A stretch of DNA of 64,000 nucleotides, taken from positions 15,584,963-15,648,962 of the forward strand of contig NC_081545.1 in the NCBI RefSeq assembly GCF_901000735.1, in the 5' to 3' direction. The position numbers and the translations under genes are program-made. Within the stretch, counting starts at the first letter, position 1; each line of letters starts with the position of its first letter. Origin of the DNA: Corylus avellana (Eukaryota; Streptophyta; Magnoliopsida; Fagales; Betulaceae). The notes under the pieces were generated by a model. The model ran no database searches. It saw nothing but the letters and a program-made list of their open reading frames with translations, and was not told the origin of the DNA. Shown piece by piece: positions 48,271 through 59,223 of the stretch.

Positions 48271-48437
48271 AAATATGCTACAGTGCAATATAATATTCAC
48301 ATTTCGCTCATTTTTAGTGAGTGAGAGAGGATTGAAATTTAAATTTCAAATTTCAATCATCCCTTTTATGTAATTGTCCATCTGCCACATCACTAAAAAT
48401 GAGTTAAATGTGGGCATTATATTACACTGAAGCATTT
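48271..48437. mobile_element. MITE with 45-50 bp terminal inverted repeats
   Basis: Left ATGCTACAGTGCAATATAAT, then TCATTTTTAGTGA, pairs with right TCACTAAAAATGAG then GGCATTATATTACACTGAAGCAT. The middle is the palindromic GAAATTTAAATTTCAAATTTC. Confidence 0.85.
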
Positions 48438-48481
48438 CTCATTTTTCTCTACTATTGTTTAATACATGAAGTGAACTCAGT

Positions 48482-48655
48482 AGCATTGAGAGCTACAAAG
48501 ATAGCTTAAAAAGAAAATTTATAAATTAAGTTTTTTGGAGCTTTGAATGCTATGAAAGTTTCCATTTATAGCATTGAAAGCTACAAAGTTAGCTTTGAAA
48601 GTAAAGTTATAATTAAATGAGCTTCTTTCGAGCTTTGAATGCTACAAAAGTCTTA
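48482..48655. repeat. tandem duplication of about 87 bp
   Basis: Two diverged units, each with TAGCATTGARAGCTACAAAG, TAGCTT and GAGCTTTGAATGCTA. Confidence 0.7.
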
Positions 48656-48889
48656 AATCTATCAATTTTATTTTGTTTTTAAATTTTTTATTAATAAAAA
48701 AAGAAGCTTTTGTTGGAAAGCTTCTTCCTTGAAGCATTCATTCAGTCATTCGAAGCTTTCCTTCGTCTTCGGGTTTATTTATTTATTATTATTTTTTTAA
48801 TTCTTCATTTGCACCCCACTCGAGTTCTTTTAATTAATACAACTAACTTACTTCTTTTAATCATTTTTTTTTTTTTTTTTTTTTAATTT

Positions 48890-49284
48890 GGATCCTTTCT
48901 AGTCTATTATGAACAGGAGGGTATCCAATTCATGGTTAGAATTTCTTTAAAAAAATCTTAGCGCCACAAATGTGTCACGTGTCATCTTATTAAACAAATA
49001 AAAAAATATTTATTAATACTTAAAAAATAAATAAAAATTAAAATAATAAAAAAAGAATGGATGGCTTCGACCATCCCTGGCCTGTCATTGGGGGTGGCTC
49101 TCAAGCCACACCCAACTAAAATGGGGTGGTCTAGCCACCCCCTATGGCCAAAATGGGGTGGCTTATTTTTTTTATTAATTTATTTTTTATTTTTTTAATC
49201 TTAAATAATATTTTATTATTATTTTTTGTTAGTGGGATATGTGTCCTAGTCATGAACCAATCCATTTTGAACTAGAGAGGATCC
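48890..49284. mobile_element. fold-back MITE with GGATCC termini
   Basis: GGATCCTTTCTAGTCTATTA at the left and AACTAGAGAGGATCC at the right are inverted. The core has several GGGGTGGCT/AGCCACCCC palindromes like the 36346-37048 element. It abuts the element C LTR. Confidence 0.7.
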
Positions 49285-49299
49285 TATTCCATTTTTATT

Positions 49300-50101
49300 T
49301 TTTTTATTTTTTTCACTTAACAACTTATCTAGCCAATTTATTATCACACTAACCCTCATTTCTAATTGTATATTAAATCATTCGATATCCGTTCTCAATC
49401 AAATCATTCGATGTATCCATGGATAAAACACAACGAATATAAAACTTTGCATGAATAAAAGACACAACATTCAATCAAATGAAATTAATCAAGCAATTGA
49501 ATTGAATTTGAACAACAATTTGATTAAACATCGAATTGTATGCATAAAACGACAAGAACGTGATTGTTTATCAATGACGAGGCTTCATCTTCAACCTTAG
49601 TTGAATGTTTTAGCCTCTCATGATTACAAAACTCATATTAAAATGACTTAAAATCATAGAAAACCTAAAACTTACAAAGAGAAACGTAGATAGAGTGTAA
49701 GAACGACAACATGTCGAAAAATGGCTCTAAACGGCGCCTCCCCATGTGTTTACAATAGAAAAGAATGCATTATATACTAAAAAATTAGAGCTTCAGCGTT
49801 GCCATGTTAGTGTGAGTGCGCTCGAGTGCGCCCGGGTCTTCAGGGCTTCTACGGCGCAGCACTTAAGCGCTGTGCATAGGGCTAACGTGGACGTGCGCTC
49901 GATCGTAGTCCTCCTGCGCTCGAGCATACTTCCAGAAACCTTCAATTTCTTTGCAATTTCTCCCTTCAACCCGCAGTTCTCTCTTAACAACCTGCAAAGT
50001 GCTAAACACCAAAACTAATGAAAATATCAGAAAATAACAAAGCTAAGGGCTCAACAAATACGCGTTAAGGGGCTCAAATATACAATATTTGGCACTCATC
50101 A
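49300..50101 (-). repeat. element C 3' LTR, its own 3' end missing
   Basis: On the minus strand it starts TGATGAGTGCCAAATATTG at 50101, nearly the same tip as elements A and B (TGATAAGTGCCAAATATTG). It contains palindromic GCGCTCGA motifs near 49810-49925. No ACAACA end is seen before the GGATCC MITE, so the LTR is incomplete at the left. Confidence 0.75.
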
Positions 50102-51441
50102 AATACCCTCAAACTTACATTTTGCTAGTCCCTTAGTAAAACAAAATCAAATCAGGAAACATAAATTCCTTGTCGTGGGAGAGACGATTGCATTTAGCAT
50201 AGGCAATAAGCTTTTTAAACCCCTAGGCATTCCTAGAGGGCGAGTGAAGTCTCGTGAGGGTTTAACAACAATGATACCCACAAACAATTTAAGCACTATG
50301 TTATTAACAAACAAGGACTTCCACACAAACACATGGTTTTTATATCATGAGCAGGTTTAACACAGTTAACACCACAATCACATCATCAAGTCAACCTCAA
50401 ATCATTCAACTCAAAGATGAAATTTGAGGCAACACATGTTCCAATAAATGCAATGTGAGACTAACATACAATTATGAGGCTTCAATTTATTCTCAAAGTT
50501 GGGTGTAACTTAAAAGTCATAGGAATTCACTCAGATGAAACTACCAAGACTTAAATCAAGGCATGCAATTTTTTTTTTTTTTTTTTTTTTTTGTATAGGC
50601 TGTGCAATGCTTAGCTCCCTTAAACTTTCTAATTGACCTATGTAACAAGTGTTGGGCCAGTGACTCCCAAACCAGATGGTTTTAGGGCACTAGATGTAGA
50701 AACATCCCTAAGGGCTTAATTACTCAAGTCAACAAGGCTACGAAGCCAAACTAGCCATACAACCAACCAAGTTAGATTTCTCATCTTTTACGCGAACACT
50801 CAATGCTTAGTGAGGCATGAGGTCCGGTTACTCAATGAGAAGCTCAAACTGATGAGGTTCGGTTATCTATTTTCAATCCAAGGTTTCATCACACTTCATC
50901 CTACAAATCTCAAAATACACCCTAATCAAGTCAAATCTTATACCTCACAGATTCTATGCTAGTGTGCTCGAGGTGAAAACTCAAACATTTGAAATCTCTC
51001 TAATCCAACAATGAGTCAAAAGACTCAGATTCCTAATGACATGCTGTGTTCAAGATGCTAAACAGACCAATGACATGAAAACCACAATATAGGTGTTACC
51101 CATGCTTAATCAACAACATTGCACAATTTTTTTTTTTTTTTTTTGATAATAAACAACAAAGATAACAAGACAAGGACAGAAATGTCTATCCCACCCCCAA
51201 ACTAAAATGATACATTGTCCCCAATGTGTCTAGAAATACAATACCAGATGGGTGGGTCAAGGCGGGTGTAACGTAGGAGAACGCTCCCCCAAACTTGAAT
51301 AGTAGACACTTGACCTGAAAAACACAACAAAACAAAAACAGAACAAACAAACAAGATCAAATGCAAAGGAAAGAATGAGGGTTGCCTCCCACAAGCACCA
51401 GGTTTTAAGTCTTCAGCCAGGCTCTCCACAACAGACGACAA
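50102..51441 (-). other. element C non-coding 3' module
   Basis: On the minus strand it contains, after the integrase, AGTTTGGGGG tracts at about 51295 and 51195, a hairpin at 51212-51227, the block conserved in A and B at 50175-50285, and a polypurine tract AAGTTTGAGGGTATT next to the LTR (50102-50117). Confidence 0.8.
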
Positions 51442-53203
51442 TCACTCCGAATAACACAGATCGTCCGACAATGTTGTCTCAATCTCCATACTCCTTAACT
51501 CCAAGAAGGGTTTTAGCCTCTGTCCATTCACATTGAAAGTGTTACCATTTTTCAAATCCTCAATCTCGATGGCCACATGAGGAAAAACTGACCAAATAAT
51601 AAATGGGCCTGTCCATCGAGATTTTAACTTACCTGGGAAGAGATGCAATCGTGAATTGTAAAGAAGAACTTTATGACCAAGCTCAAAAGATCGTCTGAAA
51701 ATACTCTAGTCATGGGCCTTCTTCATCTGTGCCTTGTACAACCGTGCACAATTATGTGCATCATTCTTCAGCTTCTCTAATTCATTGAGTTGGAGCTTCC
51801 TCTATGAGACAGCTTTCATAAGATTGAATTTCAGCTGCTTGATGGCCTAGTATGCTCGATGCTCCAACTCCACTGGAAGGGGACATGCTTTTCCGTACAC
51901 AAGCCAATAGGGTGACATCCCAATCGGGGTTTTGAATGCTATCCGGTAAGCCCACAGTGTATCACTCAATCGTAGAGACCAATCTTTCCTTGTAGGGTTC
52001 ACCGTCTTCTTCAAAATGTGCTTGATCTCTCGATTTGATACTTACACTTGTCCACTCGTCTGTGGGTGATATGGGGTGGCGACCTTATGTGTGATGAAAT
52101 ACTTCTTGATCAGCTGCTTGAAAATCCGGTTGCAAAAATGCCTACCATCACTTAAGATTGCTCAAAGCGTACCAAAATGAGCAAAGATAGTGTCGTTTAA
52201 AAACTGGACCACAACTCTGTGATCATTGGTCTTACATACAACAACATCCACCCATTTGGACCCATAGTCCACAGCAACAAGAATGTATAGATTGCCGAAG
52301 GAGTTCGGGAAAGGTCTCGTGAAATCAATGCCCCAAACATCAAAAATTTCAATAATCAGAATGGGGTTGAGAGGCATCATATTTCGTCTAGAAATATTCC
52401 CTAGCTTCTGGCAACGCTCACATGAGGTACAGTAAGTTTGTGAGTAACGGAATAGGGTAGGCCAATAGAATCCACATTGCAAAATCTTTGCAGCTGTCTT
52501 CTTAGCACTAAAGTGGCCTCCACAAGCATGATCATGACAAAAGGAGATGACATTGGATTAGTCATGCTTAGGTATACACCTCCTAATGATCTGATTGGGA
52601 CAATACTTGAATAGAGAAGGATCGTCCCATAAAAAGTACTTCACCGTGGCCATAAACTTGGACTTATCTTGTCGCCCCCAATGCAAAGGCATTTGGCCTC
52701 TGACAAGGTAGTTTACTATATTAGCAAACCATGGTGCAGTAGTGTGAGCAATGGGCATCAGTAGCTCATTAGGGAAGGTCTCAGAGATGGGGGTGGCATC
52801 TTCCGTGAAATCCACAGTCAACCTAGACAGATGATCAGCCACCACATTTTCGGAACCCTTCTTATCCCGAATCTCTATGTCAAATTCTTGCAATAACAAG
52901 ATCGACTGGATGAGGCGAGATTTAGCATCCTTTTTGGGAAAATGATACTTCAACGCTATATGATCCAAGTAGATAATGACTTTAGATCCTAGCAAGTAGG
53001 ATCTAAACTTGTCCAAAGTAAAAATGATCGCAAACAACTCATTTTCAGTTGTGGAGTAGTTGAGTTGTGTGTCATTGAGTGTCCTACTTGCATAAAAGAT
53101 GATATGGGGGAGTTTATCAACACGCTGCCCCAAAACAGCTCCGACTGCATAATCTGACATGTCACACATGATCTCAAATGGCACACCCCAGTTGGGTGGC
53201 TGA

Positions 53204-53211
53204 ATAATGGG
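53204..53211. repeat. hAT target-site duplication, left
   Basis: ATAATGGG, repeated exactly at 54235-54242. Confidence 0.9.
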
Positions 53212-54234
53212 TAGAGCTGGCAATTTTGACACGACCCGACAACCCGACACGAAATTACCAGGTTTGGGTTTACCTTAAACGGGTTTGGGTCGTAAATGGG
53301 TCGACCCGTTTACGACCCGTTTATATTGTGCTTAACGGGTCGTGTCGCGGGTCACCCAGGGGTGACCCGCTAGACACGTTCAACTTAAAAAAAAAAAATG
53401 TGGAGACCGTGGGTCATTGGATGCCACTGCTGACTGCCTCGATTCTGCTACCTACTGCAACGCCTGTTTGAACTTTTCACTAAAAACTGAAATGTTTAAT
53501 TGTTTATATAAAAAAAACTAAATAAAAAACTGATTTGAAAATTTGAAATAATGAAAAGCATTCACATTTAGTGTTCACGTGCTTCATATCAGAGATTCAG
53601 AATGCTATCGCTAACTAGCCTACTAGAGTCTAGAATTCTACCCCTTTACTTAAAAAATAAATAAGAGAAATTCTACCATTTTGGCCTTTTCCCTCTTCAT
53701 CTTTCATTCTTCCTCTTCTATCATCTGCACAGAGTCACAAACTGCACTCCGCAAACAATACCCATCGGCCATCACCCATGGCATCTCGTCGTCTCCATCT
53801 CTCATTTTCTCTCTCTCTCTCTCTCTCGTGCCGCTTGCCGTCCCTCGCTAGCCAGCCTAGCCTCGCCTATCTCTCTCGTGCCGCCGCTGCTCACTAGCCT
53901 CACGTCCTCGCCTCTCTCATACGCCGCCGGCGCCGCTTCCCTTTCACTCTCAGCTCGCGTCTCTTTCTCCCTCTCACTCCATCTCCGATCTCTCTTTCTC
54001 TCTTCGCTTGATCTGATTTTGTCTCATGATGATTTTTTAGGGTTAAACGCGACCCGATCCGACCCATTATTTTAAACGGGTCTCACGGGTCGTGTCGGGT
54101 GACCTGTAAAAATTGTCATGTTGGGTGAGCCGACCCGTTAATTAAACTGGTCGTGTTTGGGTGAAGCTTAAATGGGTCGCGGGTCGCCACGGGTTATAAA
54201 CGGGTCGACCCGCTGACCCGTTTTGCCAGCCCTA
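53212..54234. mobile_element. non-autonomous hAT element inside element C
   Basis: A 1023-bp insert with ends TAGAGCTGGCAATTTTG and GTTTTGCCAGCCCTA (inverted, TAGRGCTGGCAA) and a perfect 8-bp target duplication, the hAT signature. Subterminal zones are rich in ACGGGTCG/CGACCCGT repeats. The interior (53690-54040) has a CT-rich stretch and a GC-rich stretch with an ATG in good context at 53778 (MASRRLHLSFSLSLS...). No transposase is encoded. Confidence 0.93.
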
Positions 54235-54242
54235 ATAATGGG
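54235..54242. repeat. hAT target-site duplication, right
   Basis: ATAATGGG, as at 53204-53211. It duplicates codons of the PII motif that ends the RT domain of element C. Confidence 0.9.
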
Positions 54243-55950
54243 TGTGGACGTTAGAATCTTCTTCAGATCCCTAAATGCTTTCTTGCAGTCCTCATCAAAT
54301 GCAAATGGGGCATCCTTGACCAACAACTTCCTTAATGGCCTGGCGATTTTGCTGAAGTCCTGGATAAATCGCTTGTAAAATCTTGCATGGCCAAGAAACG
54401 AACGAACCTCTTTCACCGTTCGTGTGGGTGGAAGGTTGGAGATCAGATCCACCTTCGCTTTGTCAACCTCAATCCCATGATGAGAGATGACGTGCCCCAG
54501 CACAATGCTTTGCTTCACCATGAAGTGGCAGTTCTCCCAATTAAGAACAAGGTTCTTTTCCTTGCACCGCACTAAGACCAAAGTGAGGCGATGCAGACAC
54601 TCCTCAAACGAAGAACCGAAGACGGAGAAGTCGTCCATAAAAATCTCCAGGAATCCCTCTACCATATCTAAGAATATGCTAATCATGCACTTCTGAAAGG
54701 TGGCGAATACATTGCATAACCCAAAGGGCATGCGACGGTAGACGAACGTCCCAAAAGGACAGGTAAAAGTCATCTTCTCCTAATCTTTGGGGTCCACAGG
54801 GACCTGGTTATATCAAGAATAACAATCCAAAAAGCAATCGTATTCATGCCCAACCAAGCGCTCCACCATCTGATCAATAAATGGAAGTAGAAAATGATCC
54901 TGCCTGGTAGCGGCATTTAGTTTATGGTAGTCTATGCAAACTCTCCATCCTGATTGAACATGAGTTGAGACCAACTCGTCATCCTTGTTCTTTACTACCG
55001 TCAAACCCGCCCCCTTAGGCACTACATGAATTGGGCTTACCCACTTGCTGTCAGAAATTGGATAAATGATGCCTTCATCCAATAACTTGATTACTTTTGT
55101 TCTCACCACTTCCTGCATGGCTGGGTTAAGCCTTCCCTAGGGCTCCCTCGATGGCTTGGCATTCTCTTTTAAATGTATCTTGTGTATCACCACCGAGGGG
55201 CTGATCCCCTTAATATCTTCAATGGTCCAGCCGATAGCCTCCTTGTGCTTTCTCAAAACATCCAATAACTTTTCTTGAGCACCAACCAAATTAGAAGCTA
55301 CGATCACAGGCAAAGAATCCATTGGTTGCTTGCTGATATGAAAATATTCAGCTCCATGTCATATTGCCAAAGGAGATCTTCATTATCCCTGTCCTACAAT
55401 TAATCCAGGCGTTGGCCGTAGCTAAGAATGGTCGCCCTAGAATTACCGGTATTTGAATCCCAACATTCGAAATTGGCTTTGTGTCTAGCACAAGGAAATC
55501 CACAGGGAAATAAAACTTATCAACTTTAACCAAGACATCTTTGATTATTCCCCATGGAACCTTCACTGACCTGTCAGCCAATTGGAGTGTCATCGATGTG
55601 GGCTTCAACTCTCCTAACCCCAACTGTAAGTAGATTGAGTAGGGAAAAAGATTCACACTCCCTTTAAGATCCTATAATGCCCTCTCAATATGGCTGACTC
55701 CTATAATAGAAATAGTAGGACACCCATAGTCCTTGTACTTGATGGACAACTTGCATTGCACGATCGAGCTAACTTGCTCGGTTAGGAATGCCTTCTTTGG
55801 GACATTCGTCTTCCTTTTAACAGTTATCAAGTCCTTCAAGAACTTGGGATATGACGACACTTGCTGGATGGCATCCAAAAATGGGATATTGATCTGGACT
55901 TGCTTGAATACCTCCAGAATGTCCTCAAACTTCCCTCCTTTCTTAGGTGC

Positions 55951-56298
55951 TTACAACCTTTCAGGGTAAGGTGCTTTAGGCACAAATGACCTAGGAGGGT
56001 TCTCAACAGCTGGTTTGGCTTTAGATGGTTCAGTATCTCCCTTCTCTATGTTGCCATTCTCTTGCCCTTGTGGCACAGCAGGGTTCTCTTCTAGCAGAAC
56101 CACTTGAACGTCCACTTGTCTCCTTGACCTTAGTGTGACAATCGATTGCACCTGCTCTTGCCCGTGAGTAGGATCTGATGAACTTCCAACCGCATATTGT
56201 CCCTTTGGGTTGGGCGCGGGCAGACTAGGGAACTTTCCCTTCTCTCTTTCACTCAAGTGACTTGCGATTTGTCCTATTTGACTCTCCAGCTTGGCAAT
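55951..56298 (-). pseudogene. element C gag, C-terminal part
   Basis: On the minus strand it reads IAKLESQIGQIASHLSEREK then GKFPSLPAPNPKGQYA, a QSIVTLRSRRQVDVQV stretch and an acidic, Pro-rich tail. This is the gag/protease linker typical of Athila-like elements (KLETQIGQLA ... GKFPSQ ... TLRSGK). It is cut at 56298 by the insertion of element B; the upstream gag should lie beyond B but is not found after the 61698-61797 gap. Confidence 0.82.
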
Positions 56299-57637
56299 TG
56301 ATAAGTGCCAAATATTGCATATTTGGACCCCTTTATTTACATTAGTTAATCCTTTAGCTGTGTCGTTATTTAATATTTTGTGTTAGTTTTGTGTTTTTAG
56401 TATTTTGTAGGTCATTGAAGAAAAACTACAGTTTTAAAGGGAAAAATGCGAAGTTTGGAAGAAAGCATACTTTGAGAAGACCTAGATGATGTGGTTAAGT
56501 CTAACCAAATCCAAGAAAAGGTTAAATCAGATTAAAGTTCAGATTGGATAAGATTTTGGATCGGATTCAAATTCAGATTCTGCATATGTCTTAGTATTTT
56601 GATCATAACTCTCTGTTCAAATATCGGATTGAAGTGATTCAACCGGCATTAGAAAGCTAGCTCAAAATAATACAATTTGTTGTGAAATAGGATTTTCGTA
56701 ATTCGTACAGTTTCTATGCCAAAATCGCCCCACAATTAAAGGACACAAATCTGGACGAATCCTATTCCGATTTCAGACTTCTATTTTAACTGGGAGACAG
56801 ACCTCCGAATTATCTAGGTTTACTTGGGCTTCTAGGACTTCCCTAAACCTATAAATAGACTTCTTTGCATTAAAGAAAATATACACAATCCCAGAGAGCA
56901 AAATTCTTTTGTTTAGTTTTTCTTTAGGTTTAGGTTTAGGTTTAGATTTTATTTTTATGTGGAGCTAAATTCCCAACTAAGGTTGGGGATGAAGCCTCAC
57001 CGATGAAGAACAACATCACCTTTATGTAAGTTTTTATTATTCTGATTTTATTGGGTTTTTTATTTCAATTGTTTTACTTTTAATCAATTGTATTGATTGA
57101 TTCTTGGATATCTCTTGTGATTCAATGATACATGTGATGATTTGAGATAATTTCATATGATTGATTGCTTGGCTTTTAACTCATAAAAATTGGATATCCC
57201 TTGTGATTTGTTCTACGGATACATCTGGTGTTTCAATTTAATTTGGATTCCTTTTGTGATTTGGTCAATGAATGGATACATGGAATGGTTTTGATTAATT
57301 CTTTGAAGCATAGTAAAACATATCTATGATTTAATTTGTGAGAACTTCGGATTAATATTGATAAACATAAAGTATGTTGTTATGATTTAGTGAGTGTGAA
57401 TTCCCAAACCTTAGTACCTTTATCCTTAGATTTACTTATTTTATTTAGTTTATGTTTATCCTTTAATTTTCAAACCTCAAAAATCAAAACCCTTTTGGAA
57501 CTAGATTAGGATTTAATTAGTTTAGATATAAATTGCTCTTTCAAAAATACAATTCTCTGTGGGATCGACCTCGCACTTGCAATCCATTAAACTACAATCG
57601 ATTCGTGCACTTGCAAGTTAAATAAATTTGCACAACA
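56299..57637 (+). repeat. element B 5' LTR
   Basis: 1339 bp, TGATAAGTGCC to TTTGCACAACA, the same length as the element A 5' LTR. TATA box TATAAATA at 56850-56857. Confidence 0.92.
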
Positions 57638-57643
57638 AGTTTT

Positions 57644-57661
57644 TGGCGCCGTTGCCGGGGA
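57644..57661 (+). other. primer-binding site, tRNA-Asp type (element B)
   Basis: TGGCGCCGTTGCCGGGGA, 6 nt after the LTR, identical to element A. Confidence 0.85.
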
Positions 57662-58086
57662 ATTGTTCAATTTTTGAAACCAATTTATTTCTAAATTAGT
57701 TTTATTCTTCTACTAGTTATAATTAGGATTTTATTTTTCTGCAATTTGTTTTGTTTTATTCGTGTTACTAATAAAAAAAAAAAAAAGATTGTTCTTGTTG
57801 TTTTTTGTTTTGTTTGGCTTGTTTTACAGTTCTGCCGCAGCACCTTCCGCACATCAGCGCGATCAAGCGCACTCATAGCAAAAGCAGCAGTTCCGTAGAT
57901 CTTTGCCAAAAATTTATTTTTGGTCCTTTTTGTGGGTTTTTAAATTTTAGTTTTCATTTTTTTTTTGTTGTGTTAGTTGTTATTTTAGTTTATTTTATTT
58001 TTTAAAAAAATTAAAATTAGAAAAATATATATATATTGGTTAATGTTTTATGTGGGATATCTGCATGCTAAAAAGTGAGGGGAAGC

Positions 58087-59223
58087 ATGAATTTTCATTT
58101 TAATGATTTTAATGCATCTCCTAGTTGTAGGACACCAGCTCCTACCAACTACCCTCAAAATTTTTACCCAAATAAACCATGTTCATTTTGTTTCAATCCT
58201 TATCATGAGGAGAACAATTGTCCAGATCTGCGAACTGAGCTCAACGACTTATGGGACAAATTAGATCAAATCAGAGCAGCTAGATCTAACTTTTCATATG
58301 AACAAATGAACACCAGTTTCTCTAGCCCGGGGTTTGATTCAAATTTCAATTGTTATAACCCGGACTGGAGCAACCAATATGATTTCTCAGGATCAGCTCA
58401 GGCTACAGGAAATTATGCTCACCAATTTGATGAATTGCACCATTCAGAATATCCACAGTTCGATCATCAAGCTCAACCTCCTGTTTATCAGTCTACCACT
58501 CAAGTGCCTGCACCACAGTCATCACTGGAAGACATGATGAAAGCATTCATGCAATCAATGGATAAGAACATACAAGAGATAAAGCAAGATATGAAGAATA
58601 CTACCCTGAGCAATTCCCAAGATATACAAGAGCTAAAAGGTTTCACCAATCAAGCCGTACAGGAGATGAGGAATTCCACCATGGCTAACAACAAAGACAT
58701 ACAAGAACTTAAGCAGGCCATGACCAAGATAGAAGGACAGATCAGTCATCTAGTTGCTGACTTCAACAGAATAGAGGAAGAAGAGCTTCAAAGTCAGCTG
58801 ATGGCTGAAAGGCACTACATGATTGATGAGGATGATTCCAAAAATTCTTATCATGAGCATGCCCAGGTCACCATCACACTTGAGAGTGAGGAAATTGTGG
58901 ATAACAAAGAGGAGGAAGAGAAAGAGGAGCAAGTTGAGCACCCTGAGCAAGTTGAGCACCATGAGAATAGTGAGCCACCAACAAATCCTGACCTACCCAG
59001 TGACATGGAAGTGAGTACTGAAGCTCCCGCCTACATCACTGTCCCTCTTGAGGCACATCAGGAGCCATCTTATGTCAAGATATTCAAGGACTTGTGCACA
59101 CAAGCACACAAATCTAGGAACCACTTTCCTAAGAAGATCTGTCGAAGCAAGCAAGTCTACATAAGATGGCGAAACATCCTTCCAGAGGGCTATGAAGTTT
59201 TGAAGAAGAAAGGATGGAAATGA
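58087..59223 (+). CDS. gag-like protein of element B (open)
   Basis: 378 residues from the ATG at 58087 (MNFHFNDFNASPSCRTP). Domains in order: an N-terminal Pro/Tyr-rich part; a zinc knuckle CSFCFNPYHEENNC (about residues 35-48) for RNA binding; a Gln/Ser/Tyr-rich middle; a coiled-coil-like region (about 140-225) with repeated NIQEIKQ/DIQELK units; an acidic stretch (DEDDSK, then EEEEKEEQVEHPEQVEHHEN); and a basic end (KILKDLC-like, then RWRNILPEGYEVLKKKGWK). Element A carries the same gene with a 2-base loss and a stop. It is the only open retroelement gene of this family in the window. It likely forms or enters particles made with the enzymes of C-like elements; this is inferred from the absence of pol here. 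After the stop the reading frame of A suggests the ancestor continued for some 20 codons (GLVGHPHDRGKHCKV). Confidence 0.85.
   Translation: MNFHFNDFNASPSCRTPAPTNYPQNFYPNKPCSFCFNPYHEENNCPDLRTELNDLWDKLDQIRAARSNFSYEQMNTSFSSPGFDSNFNCYNPDWSNQYDFSGSAQATGNYAHQFDELHHSEYPQFDHQAQPPVYQSTTQVPAPQSSLEDMMKAFMQSMDKNIQEIKQDMKNTTLSNSQDIQELKGFTNQAVQEMRNSTMANNKDIQELKQAMTKIEGQISHLVADFNRIEEEELQSQLMAERHYMIDEDDSKNSYHEHAQVTITLESEEIVDNKEEEEKEEQVEHPEQVEHHENSEPPTNPDLPSDMEVSTEAPAYITVPLEAHQEPSYVKIFKDLCTQAHKSRNHFPKKICRSKQVYIRWRNILPEGYEVLKKKGWK

Larger units (their letters stand above)
51442..55878 (-). pseudogene. element C pol (protease-RT-RNase H-integrase), broken
   Basis: Minus-strand order is Ty3/gypsy. Protease linker 55878-55672 (FLKDLITVKRKTNVPKKAF). 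Protease 55656-55348 (QLGLGELKPT, ILGRPFLATANAWINCR); the active-site context DLGAS of relatives reads stop-DLKGS here. RT 55322-54243 with WTIEDIKGISPS, SGWRVCIDYHKLNAATRQDH, the catalytic FMDDFSVFG and SFLGHARFYKRFI. RNase H 53203-52558 (GSENVVADHLSRL). Integrase 52560-51442 with HDHACGGHF and CTSCERC (HHCC finger), a GIDF aspartate, and SDG after an in-frame TGA near 52155; C-terminal [14 protein letters not shown] and [11 protein letters not shown]. The RT/RNase H border is split by a hAT element. Athila/Tat affinity is inferred from sequence style and the relatives' tRNA-Asp primer site. Confidence 0.9.
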
